DNA of 64,000 nucleotides from Taxawa tesnikishii (nom. ined.) (Eukaryota; Ascomycota; Dothideomycetes; Dothideales), in contig JAPDRO010000002.1 of NCBI GenBank assembly GCA_030247885.1, positions 1,736,001-1,800,000 on the forward strand. Direction: 5' to 3'. Under the pieces are notes generated by a model that was not told the origin of the DNA, made no database searches, and saw only the letters and a list, made by a program, of their open reading frames with translations. Positions 23,630 through 34,637 of the stretch are shown one piece after another. The stretch's first letter is position 1; the number at the start of each line of letters is the position of its first letter. Both the position numbers and the translations under genes were made by a program.

Positions 23630-24594
23630 TCTAGATAATTGGTGAGAAGGCAAGGAGCGTGGTTCGCAAGTGACAGAAGGCTACATGGTGCTTGGAGCTG
23701 AAGCTGATGACGCCGGGCTTGGCTCGGAACGATGTACCGAGTGAAGGGATAGCTTATCGCACGAGCTACTGAAAGACCACGTTTCATGTACCACATTGTT
23801 GTAGCAGTTGTATCGCACGATGGAGACAAGCCATCCATGTATTTCACTAACCAAGTCGAAAAGCACGAACGTTGAGACAGATCAAACCCCACCGAGAAAA
23901 ATTCGTTCAATTCATCTTATAAAATTGCCTCGATTGGGGTCAAGTAGGGTGTGTGATATGCGCCTCACGAGTTCAAATTCTCTAGAACCATCACGTCACC
24001 CAAGCCCACCGGAAACCCCTCAGGACGTGAAGTCGTCATGTCGAATAGGTCAGAGTAGAGTCAAACGATCCGTACATCGTGTTCGACAATATTGCAGCAG
24101 ACAGCTTCCAATCCCTCAGGAGAGAACATTACGGTATTGCAGATGGAGCCACACGCAAGAAATGCGGTGGACATTCGATGAGCCTCACTGGAAGATGAAG
24201 ACCAAGCGTTCGTCAAGCACAGCGTTGGAATAGCTGGACACAGAAGGATTGATTTCTTTTGAATACGACAGTCGGATAATATGACAGGATGACGAAGCAC
24301 CATAAAAGAACAAAGAGTCGCAGATAAACTACTTACCTCGAAACTCTTCTGGCGAACCCAGCCTGTACAGGTGGAGACACGGAAAGAACTTTTCTGAGAG
24401 TGAAACAGCGATCAATGGTTAAACGGTCATCACTTTTCGTGAAGCCTCCATTATGAGATCTTGCTCAACAGCTCCGATAGGCCGATTGAAAGCTTTTTGC
24501 GTGTGATTGCAATACACAACATGCAGTTCCTTGCGCCAATCCTCCATCAAAGCAAATGCACGCCATCTTCATGTCCAGACTCTTTTGACCCCGT
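23630..24594. other. Intergenic, STE24 5' side to RPL11 3' side
   Basis: Just under 1 kb with no supported gene; short frames only. Confidence 0.55.
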
Positions 24595-25240
24595 TTACCG
24601 GACAATACCCTCGAATCTGTTCTTGTACCTGGGGCGTATGTCAGTAATGCGACCTCCATACTGAAACCAAATCTTCTACGTACCATTTGACGGTCTCGGC
24701 CTGGGTGATCTTGTGGGAGTGACCGACCTTGGCCTGGGCGCGCCTGCGGCGGGCAACGCGCTCACCAGGGCGGGTCATGCAGCAGTAGAAGTCCATACCG
24801 TAGATACCGATACCAGGGTCGTACTTGATACCGAGATCGATGTGCTCGCTGATACCGAAACCGAAGTTACCGGTCTCGGAGAAATTCTTCTTTCTCAGCT
24901 CATATTCCTTGACCTTGAGGCCACGCTCGAGGATCTCCTCGGCCTTGGGGCCACGGACGGTAACGTGGACGGCAATCTTTTCGTTACGACGGATACCGAA
25001 GGTACGGACAGTGTAGCGAGCCTTGCCTGAAGGGAAGAATGTGTCAGTGGGCCCCGTTTTATCCTCAAGACATGGTTTTGAGGTGGTTCGACGCACTGTA
25101 GACTGGAGTCTGACCGCTCAGCTGCTCGAGCACCTTAGCAGCACGGGTAAGTCTGTCACCAGACTCGCCGACACTGATGTTGAGCACGAGCTTCTGGATG
25201 CGCAGCTCGCGCATGGGGTTGGCGGACTTGTCCTTGCCAT
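24595..25240 (-). CDS. RPL11: 60S ribosomal protein L11 (uL5)
   Basis: uL5 of the large subunit central protuberance, which binds 5S rRNA. Exons 25240-25097, 25026-24684, 24628-24595. Conserved blocks are [56 protein letters not shown] and [13 protein letters not shown]. The last exon gives [10 protein letters not shown]. The start is decided by length: taking the ATG at 25240 and adding one G to the GG at 25237-25238 gives [13 protein letters not shown] and exactly 173 aa, the normal size. Without that base there is no in-frame ATG at the right place. It is divergent from SMB1, with 540 bases between starts. Confidence 0.95.
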
Positions 25241-25780
25241 TCTGGCTGCCGGCCTGGTCGGCTTGCTGGGTGGAAGATTGTCCGCGGGCCTGTGTTGCAT
25301 CTCCATCAGCCTTTGCTCTTTCAATGTCGAAATGCCTTCAACGTCCGCGCCCGGCTTCCCAGCGATGCCCGCCATGTCCTTCCAAAAGAACCCTCCGCTT
25401 CCATCGAAGCATCGTAGACGGATGCAGAAGTATGCTGTCTTACCATTTCGTCGGTCGGTCGTTAGGTGTCGAGGGATGTGTCGTCGAAGTCGCTTGAGCA
25501 CAAGATCAACTGAGGAAGCCGTAAACTTGAGAGGGAATTTCAGAGTGCGGAGTCCGTGCTTTCGGCTAGAGTTCGGCAACAGCCGAGCGCTTCGTCGCGC
25601 TAGCTTGACTTGCAGCTTCGCGGTGAAGAACATCGATGCGCAAACTGCCCATACTGCTATCCAAGCTGATCGCAAACGCATCCGGTTCAGCAACATCCTC
25701 ACACAAGTCGCATACACCCCCGCTGTACACGTCAAGAACCGATTGAAGCAAGTCGCGTTCGCGCGCACAGTTACACAGGA
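25241..25780. promoter_or_regulatory. Divergent promoter region RPL11 / SMB1
   Basis: The 540 bases between two divergent start codons must hold both promoters. I see no clear TATA box and name no factor site. Long frames crossing it on the minus strand are out of frame with RPL11 and were not accepted as coding. Confidence 0.5.
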
Positions 25781-26674
25781 TGGCGGCAAACAAACAGGGC
25801 AAGATGGTAAGCTCGTGCAAGACACAGATCAACATCCAGTAAAGATGGTTGACAGAGACAGCTGACCGGTTGGTGTACAGCAAGGCTTGGTGAGGCCCCT
25901 CTGTTTCTCTGCCCTCGGAGCAACATCTGACGGTAACTTCAGATCAACTACCGCATGCGCGTTACGATGAATGATGGACGACAAATGGCCGGACAGATGC
26001 TGGCCTTCGACAAGCACATGAACCTCGTTCTCGCCGACACTGAGGAGTTCAGGAGAGTGAAGCGCAAGCCAACAAAGAGCGCAGCACCAGGCGCTGCAGA
26101 GCCAGCGTACGTCGAGTCGGAGGAGAAGCGTACACTTGGTCTTACGATTGTCCGCGGAGCCCACATTGTGTCTACAACCGTTGAAGGTCCCCCACCGGCG
26201 GATCCCTCAGCGAGACTCGGAAAGGAAGGAGCAGGCCCAACTGCTGCTCCTGCTGCGATGAGCGTGGGTACAGGAATAAGCAAGCCAGCAGGAAGGGGAA
26301 TGCCAACAGGCCTCACTGGACCAGCACCAGGTGTTGGCGGACCAGGTCCCGCCGGGTTCGGTGCTCCTCCTGGATTCGCACCACCAGGTGGCTTCCCAGG
26401 CGGTGCCCCACCAGGGTTCCTCGGTAGAGGTGGTCCACCAGGCGCTCCTCGTAAGTAGTGTAACGATTGAGATCGTAACTGGTATTAACATGTGGATAGC
26501 TGGATTCTCTCCCGCAGGCTTTCCAGGTGCGCCAGGTGGAGGTCCTCGTAAGTTTCTCCGCTATCCAGTCTCGGGCTCAGCTGACTTGTATCAGCTGGAT
26601 TCGCTCCTCCACCAGGTTTCCAACCACCACCCGGAGGCCGTGGCTTCCCTCCACCAGGTTTTGGCGGCCGATGA
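25781..26674 (+). CDS. SMB1: Small nuclear ribonucleoprotein-associated protein SmB
   Basis: Core Sm ring protein of the spliceosomal U1, U2, U4 and U5 snRNPs. Exons 25781-25807, 25943-26450, 26518-26547 and 26595-26674 sum to 645 bases, 214 aa, with no frame break. Exon 1 encodes MAANKQGKM. Sm motif 1 follows (NYRMRVTMNDGRQMAGQML...DKHMNLVL) and Sm motif 2 is LGLTIVRGAHIVS. The tail is Gly/Pro/Ala-rich with PPG and PPGF units, ending GFGGR. Two tail exons end in the identical donor context CCTCGTAAGT. If the intron at 26451 is retained the protein stops two codons later (GAPRK), still with a complete Sm fold. Confidence 0.95.
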
Positions 26675-27191
26675 TCGATCTACCGTTCACGAGGTTGAAC
26701 AAGATAGAGCTGTTCCACGCCAACTACAGCCTCTACGAAACACCACTATCAGCAAGCACCGTCCCAGTGCCGTCGCTTTACGGCATGGGAGGAGAAATAT
26801 ACTGAGAGGGTTGGCTGGTTCCAGTGGCGTTCGGGCATGGGAGGCACAAAAGCATCGCTTTATGGAGTTGGGCACGAAGGGTTGCTCGCGACGGCCAGGG
26901 TCTCAAGACGGGTGTAGCAGTAAAAGAAACGTCATCCATTCGCCGTACTCTACGAAGGCGTATGATTCTTGAGATATATGTCTTTTGTCCGAACATAGAA
27001 AATGCACCCGTGACTGCGTCTGCGTGCCAAGTCCTCTTGTTCTCCTCGGTCCTATTTCCCGTTATCCCCGCATCCGAAGCGCGCTCTTCAGAGCTGGGAT
27101 TGCTCAACGCGCATCTTTGCAGCACCTCGAGCCTGTCTTTTCGGATACGCGTGTACATCCTTTCTTGTTCTCTCTTCTCTTTCGCTTCGAG
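26675..27191. other. Intergenic SMB1 to MPC1
   Basis: 517 bases. Nothing beyond the presumed MPC1 promoter and a pyrimidine-rich leader (27140-27185) is seen. Confidence 0.5.
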
Positions 27192-27934
27192 ATGGCTGCA
27201 GCAATCAAGGCTCTCAATGCGAGGATACGTTCGAACCCGTACACCGATTACCTCTGCTCGACCCGTAAGCGCTTCTCCGAAAGACCGGCTGCAGTTGTTG
27301 CAGAACCGCAGGCCTTATACAGAGTGCGCAAGTTGATGGCTGACATGATCGGAATCATACAGACTTCTGGGGTCCAGCATCCAACTTCGGTATCCCAATC
27401 GCGGCGGTGATGGACACGCAGAAAGATCCTGAAATGTACGCACCAATTCCCGCATCCCTTCGCACTGCTTCAACCCTCGACAGTATCTGGCGCATCTCGT
27501 AGATGGTTCGAAGAGTTGGGAAGCTAACGAGTGCAATGACAGTATCTCCGGTCCAATGACTCTTGCCCTCTGCGGTTACTCGGCGACCTTCATGCGCTAC
27601 GCCATGGCCGTTACGCCCAAGAACTACCTTCTTTTCGGCTGCCACTTCGTCAACTTCGGCGCGCAATCCACCCAAGCATACAGATATCTCAGCTACTGGA
27701 AGTACGTGCAGACATCACTCCTACCTTCCGCAGTTGTCACGGGATAATTGAAGAGATGCATCTGAATCTGTAGCGGAGCTGACACAATACAGCTTCGGTG
27801 GCCGGGAAAAGACCTTGGCGGAGAAGGCAACCCACGAAGCCAACAACGTGAAGAACGAGGCGCGCTCTATGGCGGACACTGTCAAGAGCGAAGCGCAAGC
27901 CATGGCGGACAAGACGAAGCAGGTTACGAAGTGA
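27192..27934 (+). CDS. MPC1: Mitochondrial pyruvate carrier subunit MPC1
   Basis: Inner mitochondrial membrane protein that, with an MPC2/3 partner, imports pyruvate. Exons 27192-27264, 27363-27435, 27543-27701, 27793-27934 sum to 447 bases, 148 aa, no frame break. The N-terminus (MAAAIKALNARIRSNPYTDY), then HFWGPASNFGIPIAAVMDTQ and ISGPMTLALCGYSATFMRYAM, and NYLLFGCHFVNFGAQSTQAY are the family core. The final exon adds an unusual ~45-residue charged tail (REKTLAEKATHEANN...ADKTKQVTK) predicted to be helical, longer than the yeast protein. Intron 2 has a GCTAAC branch site. Confidence 0.95.
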
Positions 27935-28442
27935 GCGTGTACAGAGGGACGTGCGTTTTGAATTCTTGTTGCGAGTTCTGGGCCAACACTATACCATTAT
28001 GTTCTGGATCGGCTCTTTACATATCGAGAGCTGTCTTGTGAGCCTGGTTGGTTCTGTCAGTTCTCAGGAGCAGGGCTATTTACTTGCCCTACAGGTCCGG
28101 ATACGAATGAAAACACTTTCAAAGGGCTGCAACATTCTTATCTCCCTTTTTCTTGATTGCGATTACCCGAGATCAAAGACACTAACGTTGGATGGGAGAA
28201 CGGCGCACAATCGCTTTTCAAGATCGCAGTGAGTTATCACCAGTAATTGTTATGGTCTGCGCCCTGAATAGTTGCATGGTGGCTACTCTACGTCCCAGTT
28301 ATCCATCACTGCCCTGCTTTACGTTACTAGAGTCGCTGTTTTGACAGATTGTGCCTCTCGTTTCTCGCAATGTCCCTGTTCTCGATTACAATCTTAAACA
28401 CTGAACCTATCGCAAACAAAACTATACATGCCTCCGATCTAC

Positions 28443-29052
28443 GGACGGAAAGTAGGTGGGTGAGTGTAGAATCGGACCTCCCAATCAATATCGACCTTCT
28501 TACCCAGATCTCGCACGTTTGGAGCTACCCATGGTTCGGAACCCTGATTTCTCCATACACTAAGTAGTGATTGTGCCACAGCGCCACAGACTTGAGCCCA
28601 CGGTATCTAGCGTCTCCGCTTCCTTCAAGAACAACGCCGAACGGCTGCGCTGCAGGAGCATACGCAACCGCAGAATCATCTTGTTCATCGGAGTCAGTCC
28701 AAGCGATGGCGCCCATCATGTGCTTAATTCGATGGCTATGCAGCCACACATCCCGACTGTGGTTGCGCCAGTTGTCGACCGCACGCTGGGTGAGCCCACA
28801 CTTACCGCGCAGAATAGGATTCAGGTACGCCAACACCCATCCGATGGCGTTTCATTCCTTCTCGTAGCGGATCCTAGCGCCTGTGTGGTGGTCTTTGTTC
28901 ATATGGGCCAGCTGACAAACGCAGTTTGCGTTAGGAAAGTCCGAACATAACTCGGGGAGGGACTGGATGACAGACTCGGCATCGCACAGGAAACTGTATT
29001 CAACTTTGGTGCCGTCGCGAGAGTGCAGCATCGTGATCCAGTGAACAATCAC
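28443..29052 (-). pseudogene. Unidentified decayed or split protein-coding patch
   Basis: Read on the minus strand, successive frames give protein-like blocks: SLPELCSDFPNANCVCQL, WRNHSRDVWLHSHRIKH, AWTDSDEQDD, SVALWHNHYLVYGEIRVP and finally WVAPNVRDLGKKVDIDWEV with THPPTFRP. Moving between blocks needs at least one stop read-through or intron near 28846 and one frame change near 28531. A GTAAGT donor near 28800 could start an intron but I find no convincing acceptor. The blocks have ordinary globular composition and I do not recognise the family. It could be a diverged real gene with introns I cannot place. Confidence 0.3.
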
Positions 29053-29921
29053 GACGACGCTTCTTCGTCAGCGGAAGTGCAGAAAGTGTCGGACTTGTGG
29101 CGTTCGCGCCTCAAGCTCACACTCGCCCTGTCCACTCTATGTCACCATACGGTGGCCTCAATGTCTGGCTCCCGCTTTCCGCTATAGTGAGTAGTAGTAT
29201 CTATACGTACCATCTGGATAACACGTCGGTAGATGATCGTAGCAAAAGCAACGTGTCCACTACCAGTGAGAGATTGAGCGCACCTTGACTCCGCTATCGT
29301 GAAGTGGAGCAAAAGGAACCGCCTTCCATTGTTATGCAAGGCTGCTTTCGCAGCAGGCAGTTGTCGACTCTGATTTCCTCACTTCGAGATTGTCCAATCG
29401 GCTTTCGCCTATCTTGAGGTCATTCTTACATGCCGCGCATAAACAGCGCAAGGCGTTCAGCATCCTGCATCGAGCCATCTGGTGATGGGTTAGTGCTCAG
29501 AGCTCGTGCATGGCTCGACCCTTCACTTGAGGCACGAAGCATTCCCAACTTTGAGGGAGCGCTAACGAGCTCTCGTTGGCTCTGATGAGGGTTAATTCTG
29601 GAAGACGTTGGTCCGACCCAGGACCATTGCTCCCTGTGAAGGCATATACCTTGGTAGGAAATCGATGCAGGGATCAATGCTAGGTCGTGTCTCGACGGCA
29701 TGCTTGGTCCAGGGATTGATGTTCTTCTAAAGAGCCTACAGAAGCCCGTATCTTACTACTGGCTTAGCCCCACTATAATCGATGTTAGCCGGTCATGCTT
29801 ACATTCTCGACTGCAGTAATGACTGAGTCTTCTAGTCTCCTTGCCGCTGGTTGGGCACCGTCTAATCCATTCCTGCGTCTTAAAGGTCCTCCTAATTGGG
29901 GATGATAATAGGCGTCGTGAT

Positions 29922-30305
29922 CTATGTGTTTTGTTGGTTCCCCTGTCGACAAAAACTAGGTTCGAGCTGTCGCTCCCGATACTTCTGCTGCGGGTGCTCC
30001 TCATTGCCTGAGAGAAAGGATCCAAGGTTCTTTTCACAAGCCCGGCTTGGTATGGCCTCGAAAGTCTTGAGAGTAGATTTGGAGGGCTGAGCTAGCTCAA
30101 TGTCCTCGTCTTCAATCTCCGAGACTTGTGTCCGTTTCAGTTTGCTCTTCACCGAACCGTAGCTCATCGTCATCTTGGGGAGCGTATAGACAACGACGCC
30201 CTTAACGGATGGAGCACACGCGATGATGATGATGATGGCAAGATGGTTCTCTATGCAAGACCAAACCAGGCCGATAGCGAGGTGCCCCAGGTGGGCCGCG
30301 ATCAA
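29922..30305 (-). pseudogene. PTH11-like receptor, C-terminal fragment
   Basis: The minus-strand frame holds a hydrophobic segment with the pattern LVWSCIENHLAIIIIIACAP, close to the last membrane span of fungal PTH11/rhodopsin-domain proteins (W-S-x-I-E...C-P-x-x-K), then a polar acidic tail (EIEDEDIELAQPSKS). I could not connect it to upstream membrane segments in the same frame, so it is probably a remnant. Such proteins are surface sensors in filamentous fungi. Confidence 0.35.
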
Positions 30306-31756
30306 ATAGAGTTTGCATCAGAAGGAACAATGATGATGCTTACAAGTCGCATTGCCTTTTATGCCGAGGTTGTATACCTCGACAAGGCGAACAACGCGAG
30401 CAGTAATGACTGGTGGCTTGGCGGAACAGCCAGACCCTTGCCATAAGAGAGACCCACCGAATAGAGGACCATAGGAGTATGCGGAGGTGGGCAGTGGATC
30501 TATACGATAAGCCGGTTGATGCTTCCACAGTTCCGAACCATAGTCTCGGGTCGGTGGTATGACCTTGTAGTGGATTCATTGGTGTTCTGACCAGGCTGTT
30601 GCATGTAGACGAACCGTTTACCTGTTTAGAGGGAAACGCCACGAAGGAGCAGGAGGCGTTTGGATGTGCCCCAACTTTTATCTATTGAGGCGTAGCTTAT
30701 AAGACATGCATGTGGCCCGGAGATCCGAAAGACAGAGCCAAGTCTGACATCAAACATGCCAAAGCATTGTCTTGAGTTCAACGTGTTCATCGTGTAGGGC
30801 TCGAGATCCATGTCGCTCCTTTGGTGGTTCAGACACCTTTCCTTGGTGCGGGTTCGTCTTGTGGAGAGAACGAATGCTTCATGAATTCGGCAACAAAGTA
30901 GGGATTGCCAGTATCTGTCCTGGCAGTGGGACTGAACATGGTGTGAGGTGGAGTGGAGAAGCGTCTATTACAATGGAGTACGTTTAGGCAGTAACCGCAG
31001 CCGCGCTACCAGCGGGGATGATGTCAACCCGGACCCTATACCTCGGAGCCATCCTTGCGATGGTGTGCAGGTCTCCAGACTGTAACTGTTGATTGGTTGC
31101 AGTGGTATGTAACTAGCTACTAGTATCATGCGAAGGAAGAAAGCTGATTCGGAGAGCGGCTGAGTCAGACGGCTATTCCCCGGTCGGTTAACACCTGCAT
31201 CGAGTACTGTCAGGCTTGTCAGCGCTGTCGGCTTGTGGCTGCATGAAATACCGCCTTCCTGCAACGCCATATCGCACGGTTGCCGTTAGCACACCCAGGT
31301 GGCGGGACACACTTGCGTTTCACCTCAAGGTTGCTCCAAGCGGCGGCAGAGGACGGCCAACACCCACCAACAGAGCTACACAACAGAAGATTTGGAATCC
31401 TGTGCTTGCTACGCTCGTGTCAAGTGCGCATTTCGGCCACACTGTCTTGCCTCGTGTGCTTAAGACGAGACATCTAATGCGCCAGTCACAGGACCGATGC
31501 ATATCGATCTTGAAGAACCCCTAATAGAGTCATCACATCGTCGACAGTCCTTGGGGCTAGATTTTGCCGGCTGGTACGTATTATGTGGGAGCCGTGGAGC
31601 TGTGAGATCTTAGGTGGACTCTGGTCGCGCCTTTGTAGGTGATGGATAGGAGGCTCCCAGATATAGTATAACCCTTGTCGAGCAGCATCCGATCTATGCT
31701 CTACACAAAAGATCTTTGGATGGATCTTTCTCTTCGAGCACGTCAGGTACTGATGA

Positions 31757-32580
31757 TTGGACCGTTCCTGGGCAACATCTCCAGCCAGAAGCTCCAAGCT
31801 CGCGGGACCTGACTCCGTAATCGTTTCCCGCCTGTACGACAACTACAAACGCCATATCCATAGGCTGCACCCCTTCTTAGATATCACATGGTTGGACAAG
31901 GCCGTCGATAAATTCACTAAGATGCATGAACGCAGGAATACGAGTCTCTAAGCATCGCCTGCCGCTGCGGTTGATCTTGGGGAAGACTTCGTAGACCAGC
32001 TCTACAAGAGACAGAGGTCATCCCGGACGCGTGTCAGAAACTCATGCATGGCAAAGAACGAACTCCTAGCTAGTCCTATTCGTGGGACTCGTTTGATAGA
32101 GACGTGGACACTGCGATGGTACATTTCGTACTTGCGTTGGGGGGACTTCTCGTTATGATGTTCCACTATCTAAGATCGTTGGCCAAAGCTCTGGAGCACA
32201 AAATGGAGCGTCTCCTCATGAGCCTCATTACACGAGGAGTACTTCTCCCACGAGTACGGAAGTCCCACCACCAGCAATCCCTCAAACCAGATGTTTTGGA
32301 GGCGCTGAAGCCTTGCAGTGCTCTGGCAAGAGAAGACATCTACAAACGGATCTTTCGGCCTTCGAAGATACAAGGTCCATCGTAGAAGATGTAGGTACGG
32401 TCCCTGGCCTGGAGTTCTACGAGAAGGGATGCACAATACTCGGCTGGTGGGCCGACTCTAACAGGCTAGATTGCGCATAAGTTCGGTTGCTTGCGGGATT
32501 GTACAAAGGACAACTTGCTAAGGTCCAAGGAAGCTAGAGCTGGATACATGCAGCTCCACGGACTTGTCAAAATCGCATGC
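31757..32580 (+). pseudogene. Zn2Cys6-type transcription regulator, decayed middle region
   Basis: Two separated frames carry the conserved regulatory region of fungal Zn2Cys6 regulators. At 31820-31920 it reads LYDNYKRHIHRLHPFLD. At 32104 there is DTAMVHFVLALG. At 32400-32560 it reads VPGLEFYEKGCTILG, then LLAGLYKGQLAKVQ and SWIHAA, blocks the family shows in this order. In-frame stops occur at 32478 (TAA where the family has Gln, a C-to-T type change) and 32534 (TAG). The zinc cluster was not found upstream. I judge it a decayed gene. Confidence 0.5.
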
Positions 32581-32639
32581 GGTTGTGAGTAAAACCATTG
32601 TTCGCAAGCAAGATAGTATCGACTTCGGACAGGGAAGGC

Positions 32640-33473
32640 ATTGATGTTGGTCTTCACATGTTTGACGTTCAACACCTCAGCAAGGACAAAAATCGCTTCT
32701 CTTCGCTAGATCGTTCATCTAACTCCTAACGGTGACTTTCATCAAGCTATTTATCCTCTCGCTCTATCGCCGCGTTTTCCCAGTCTCTTCCATGCATTGG
32801 AGGACTAATGTAACGGGATATGTTGTGATGTCATGGTGCGCAGCTGTTTGCTTCTTCAGCGTCTTCCTATGTCGTCTTATTCAGAAGAGTTGGGATCCAA
32901 CCGTCGCTGATCAATGCTACGACCTCGGCATGTTTTACTACGGCTTGCAGGTACCAAATATTGCAACGGACCTCATCATTTTACTGCTTTCACTGAAAAT
33001 AAGTATGGGCACTTCGGTTGGCTACCAGGGATCGCTACACTACTGTAGCGACTTGCTTGTGAGGCATATTGTAAGTTGCGGTCTGGCGATGATAACAGAT
33101 AAAGGGAGGCTAACCTGTTCGAGATCACTCGCATTTGCTATCATACGCCTTATGACCCTGAAAGGGCTTCCAAATCCCGATCCTGACATTCCATGCAAGC
33201 CTACCTAATATTCCACCAGTGGAAATCTTTGGAAGGAGGGCTCAGCAAGTCACAGACAACGAAGTCGATGCAGTCGTCTAGACCACCATAGAGCCCGCTG
33301 TCGCAGTTCTAGCCGCTTGTCTCCAATCATAAAAACGTTGTTCCGCATGTTGTATAGATCATGGACCAAACAACCAGTTGAATTGGATTTCAGAGATGGA
33401 GGAATTACCCCGATAGACAATACGCCACGCGACGACCCAGAAGCGAACACCAGCCGGATACCTGACTTCTAGA
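32640..33473 (+). pseudogene. PTH11-like integral membrane receptor, decayed
   Basis: The plus strand encodes SLYRRVFPVSS, a hydrophobic span, then FLCRLIQKSWDP, QCYDLGMFYYGLQVPNIATD and LIILLLSLK, the spacing and motifs of the central spans of fungal rhodopsin-like (PTH11-related) proteins. Further on, 33260-33473 gives TTIEPAVAVLAACL and then, after one missing C at 33323-33324, KTLFRMLYRSWTKQP, the last span and start of the tail. A TAG stands where the family has Trp before TTIEP. The middle (33010-33240) is not readable. Introns may explain part of it, but the stop suggests decay. Confidence 0.5.
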
Positions 33474-34637
33474 GATCAAGTAAAGCTGCTAAAGCAGCGA
33501 CGATGCGGTACGTCGATATCTCCCGTGCGGCTCCCATTGCCGGATCATGGAGTCAGCAACTGGGAGCTCTTCCCAGTGGGACGCACTGAAGGAGAGCGAT
33601 GGAATTGGAAAATCCTATGGCAGTGTTGACGTTGATATCAGGAGAGTAATTATAACAGTTCATAGGGTCCAGCTTTGTGATGGTTGTTGTCCTGTTTTAG
33701 CGGTACGTGCAAGTGAACAGTTGCTAGCACCTTAGTGGATTCCCACCGAACCCTGATTTGTGCTTCGCTTTGAATTTGACTCCAGCCTCACTTGAGCCTC
33801 GTTTTTGAGCTATTCAGTGCCAGTGCTTAGCGAAACATATTTGTAGATGCGGCCACACCATAGAAGAATGGTGACAATGGTCAGCAGAATGGCTAGCTGC
33901 CAAAGCGGCAATTTCAGGGCCCACTGCAACTGCCCTGCATAATCTCCTATGCACAGTCCCCGCATACAAGCGCATCATTCTAAAACCTTAATTGACAGAA
34001 CAACCAAAGGTCCCCACAGCGGTTGAAAAGGTGGGTTTGCTTCGCTTCTACAGATGTAAGCTAACTGTGACGTTGTCTGATAATCTAAGATCCTTCCAGT
34101 CTCCAAGGACAGAACTCAAGGCTACTTTGGTGTTCAAACAGTTGGCAGTCACTCGTGCCAATAGATGTTCAAACAGCATAGTATTGTTGCGGTCGTTATG
34201 TCAACGAGTCGCTTTGGAGGTCTAGATTTTTGGCAGGCAGACCCTAGATGGGAAGAGCTCAGCCGCTTATCTCGGCTTCGCCCTGGATCCTGCTGTACCC
34301 CCGTACAACAGTTTGCCACAACGGGGTTTCGGAATGCCTGACCCTTGCGCGGGATGCACACGCTCCCTGCCTGTCTAGAGACCAAGGGCCTGGTAAGACA
34401 TCTCTCCGCCTTCCTATGGCCATCGGAGGTCTTCACCTGCCGCCACAGCGTTACTAGGATGCTACTCTATTTTCAACCAAAACAACACCTTCACCCTTCA
34501 ACCCCGACATTCAGGAATCCATCTCTGCTTCTCTGCTTGTCTGCAAACCTGCTACATCGCACAGTGAAACAGTGGGGTCAGAAGCGCCAAACTACAGCAT
34601 CACCGAGAGGCGTCGAAAACTTCCAGACTTCGTGAAT
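33474..34637. other. Intergenic, relic region to Zn2Cys6 gene
   Basis: 1.2 kb. No supported gene; the right part (34440-34637) is pyrimidine-rich and may be the leader of the next gene. Confidence 0.45.

Larger units (their letters stand above)
27935..31756. other. Gene-poor interval with scattered decayed coding sequence
   Basis: 3.8 kb without an intact gene. Two patches with protein-like content are annotated separately (28400-29052 and 29922-30305). Elsewhere frames are short and stop-ridden on both strands. I found no transposase, reverse transcriptase or terminal repeats. Confidence 0.5.

Noticed and set aside
23965-23990. GAGTTCAAATTCTC resembling a tRNA T-arm
   Set aside because: The stem does not pair over five bases and no D-arm or anticodon arm lies upstream.
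31200-31240. Possible zinc-cluster start (CQACQRCR) for the decayed regulator
   Set aside because: Cysteine spacing does not match Zn2Cys6 and a stop follows at once.
27935-34637. Transposon or LTR element as the cause of the gene-poor interval
   Set aside because: No transposase or reverse-transcriptase motifs and no terminal repeats were seen on either strand.
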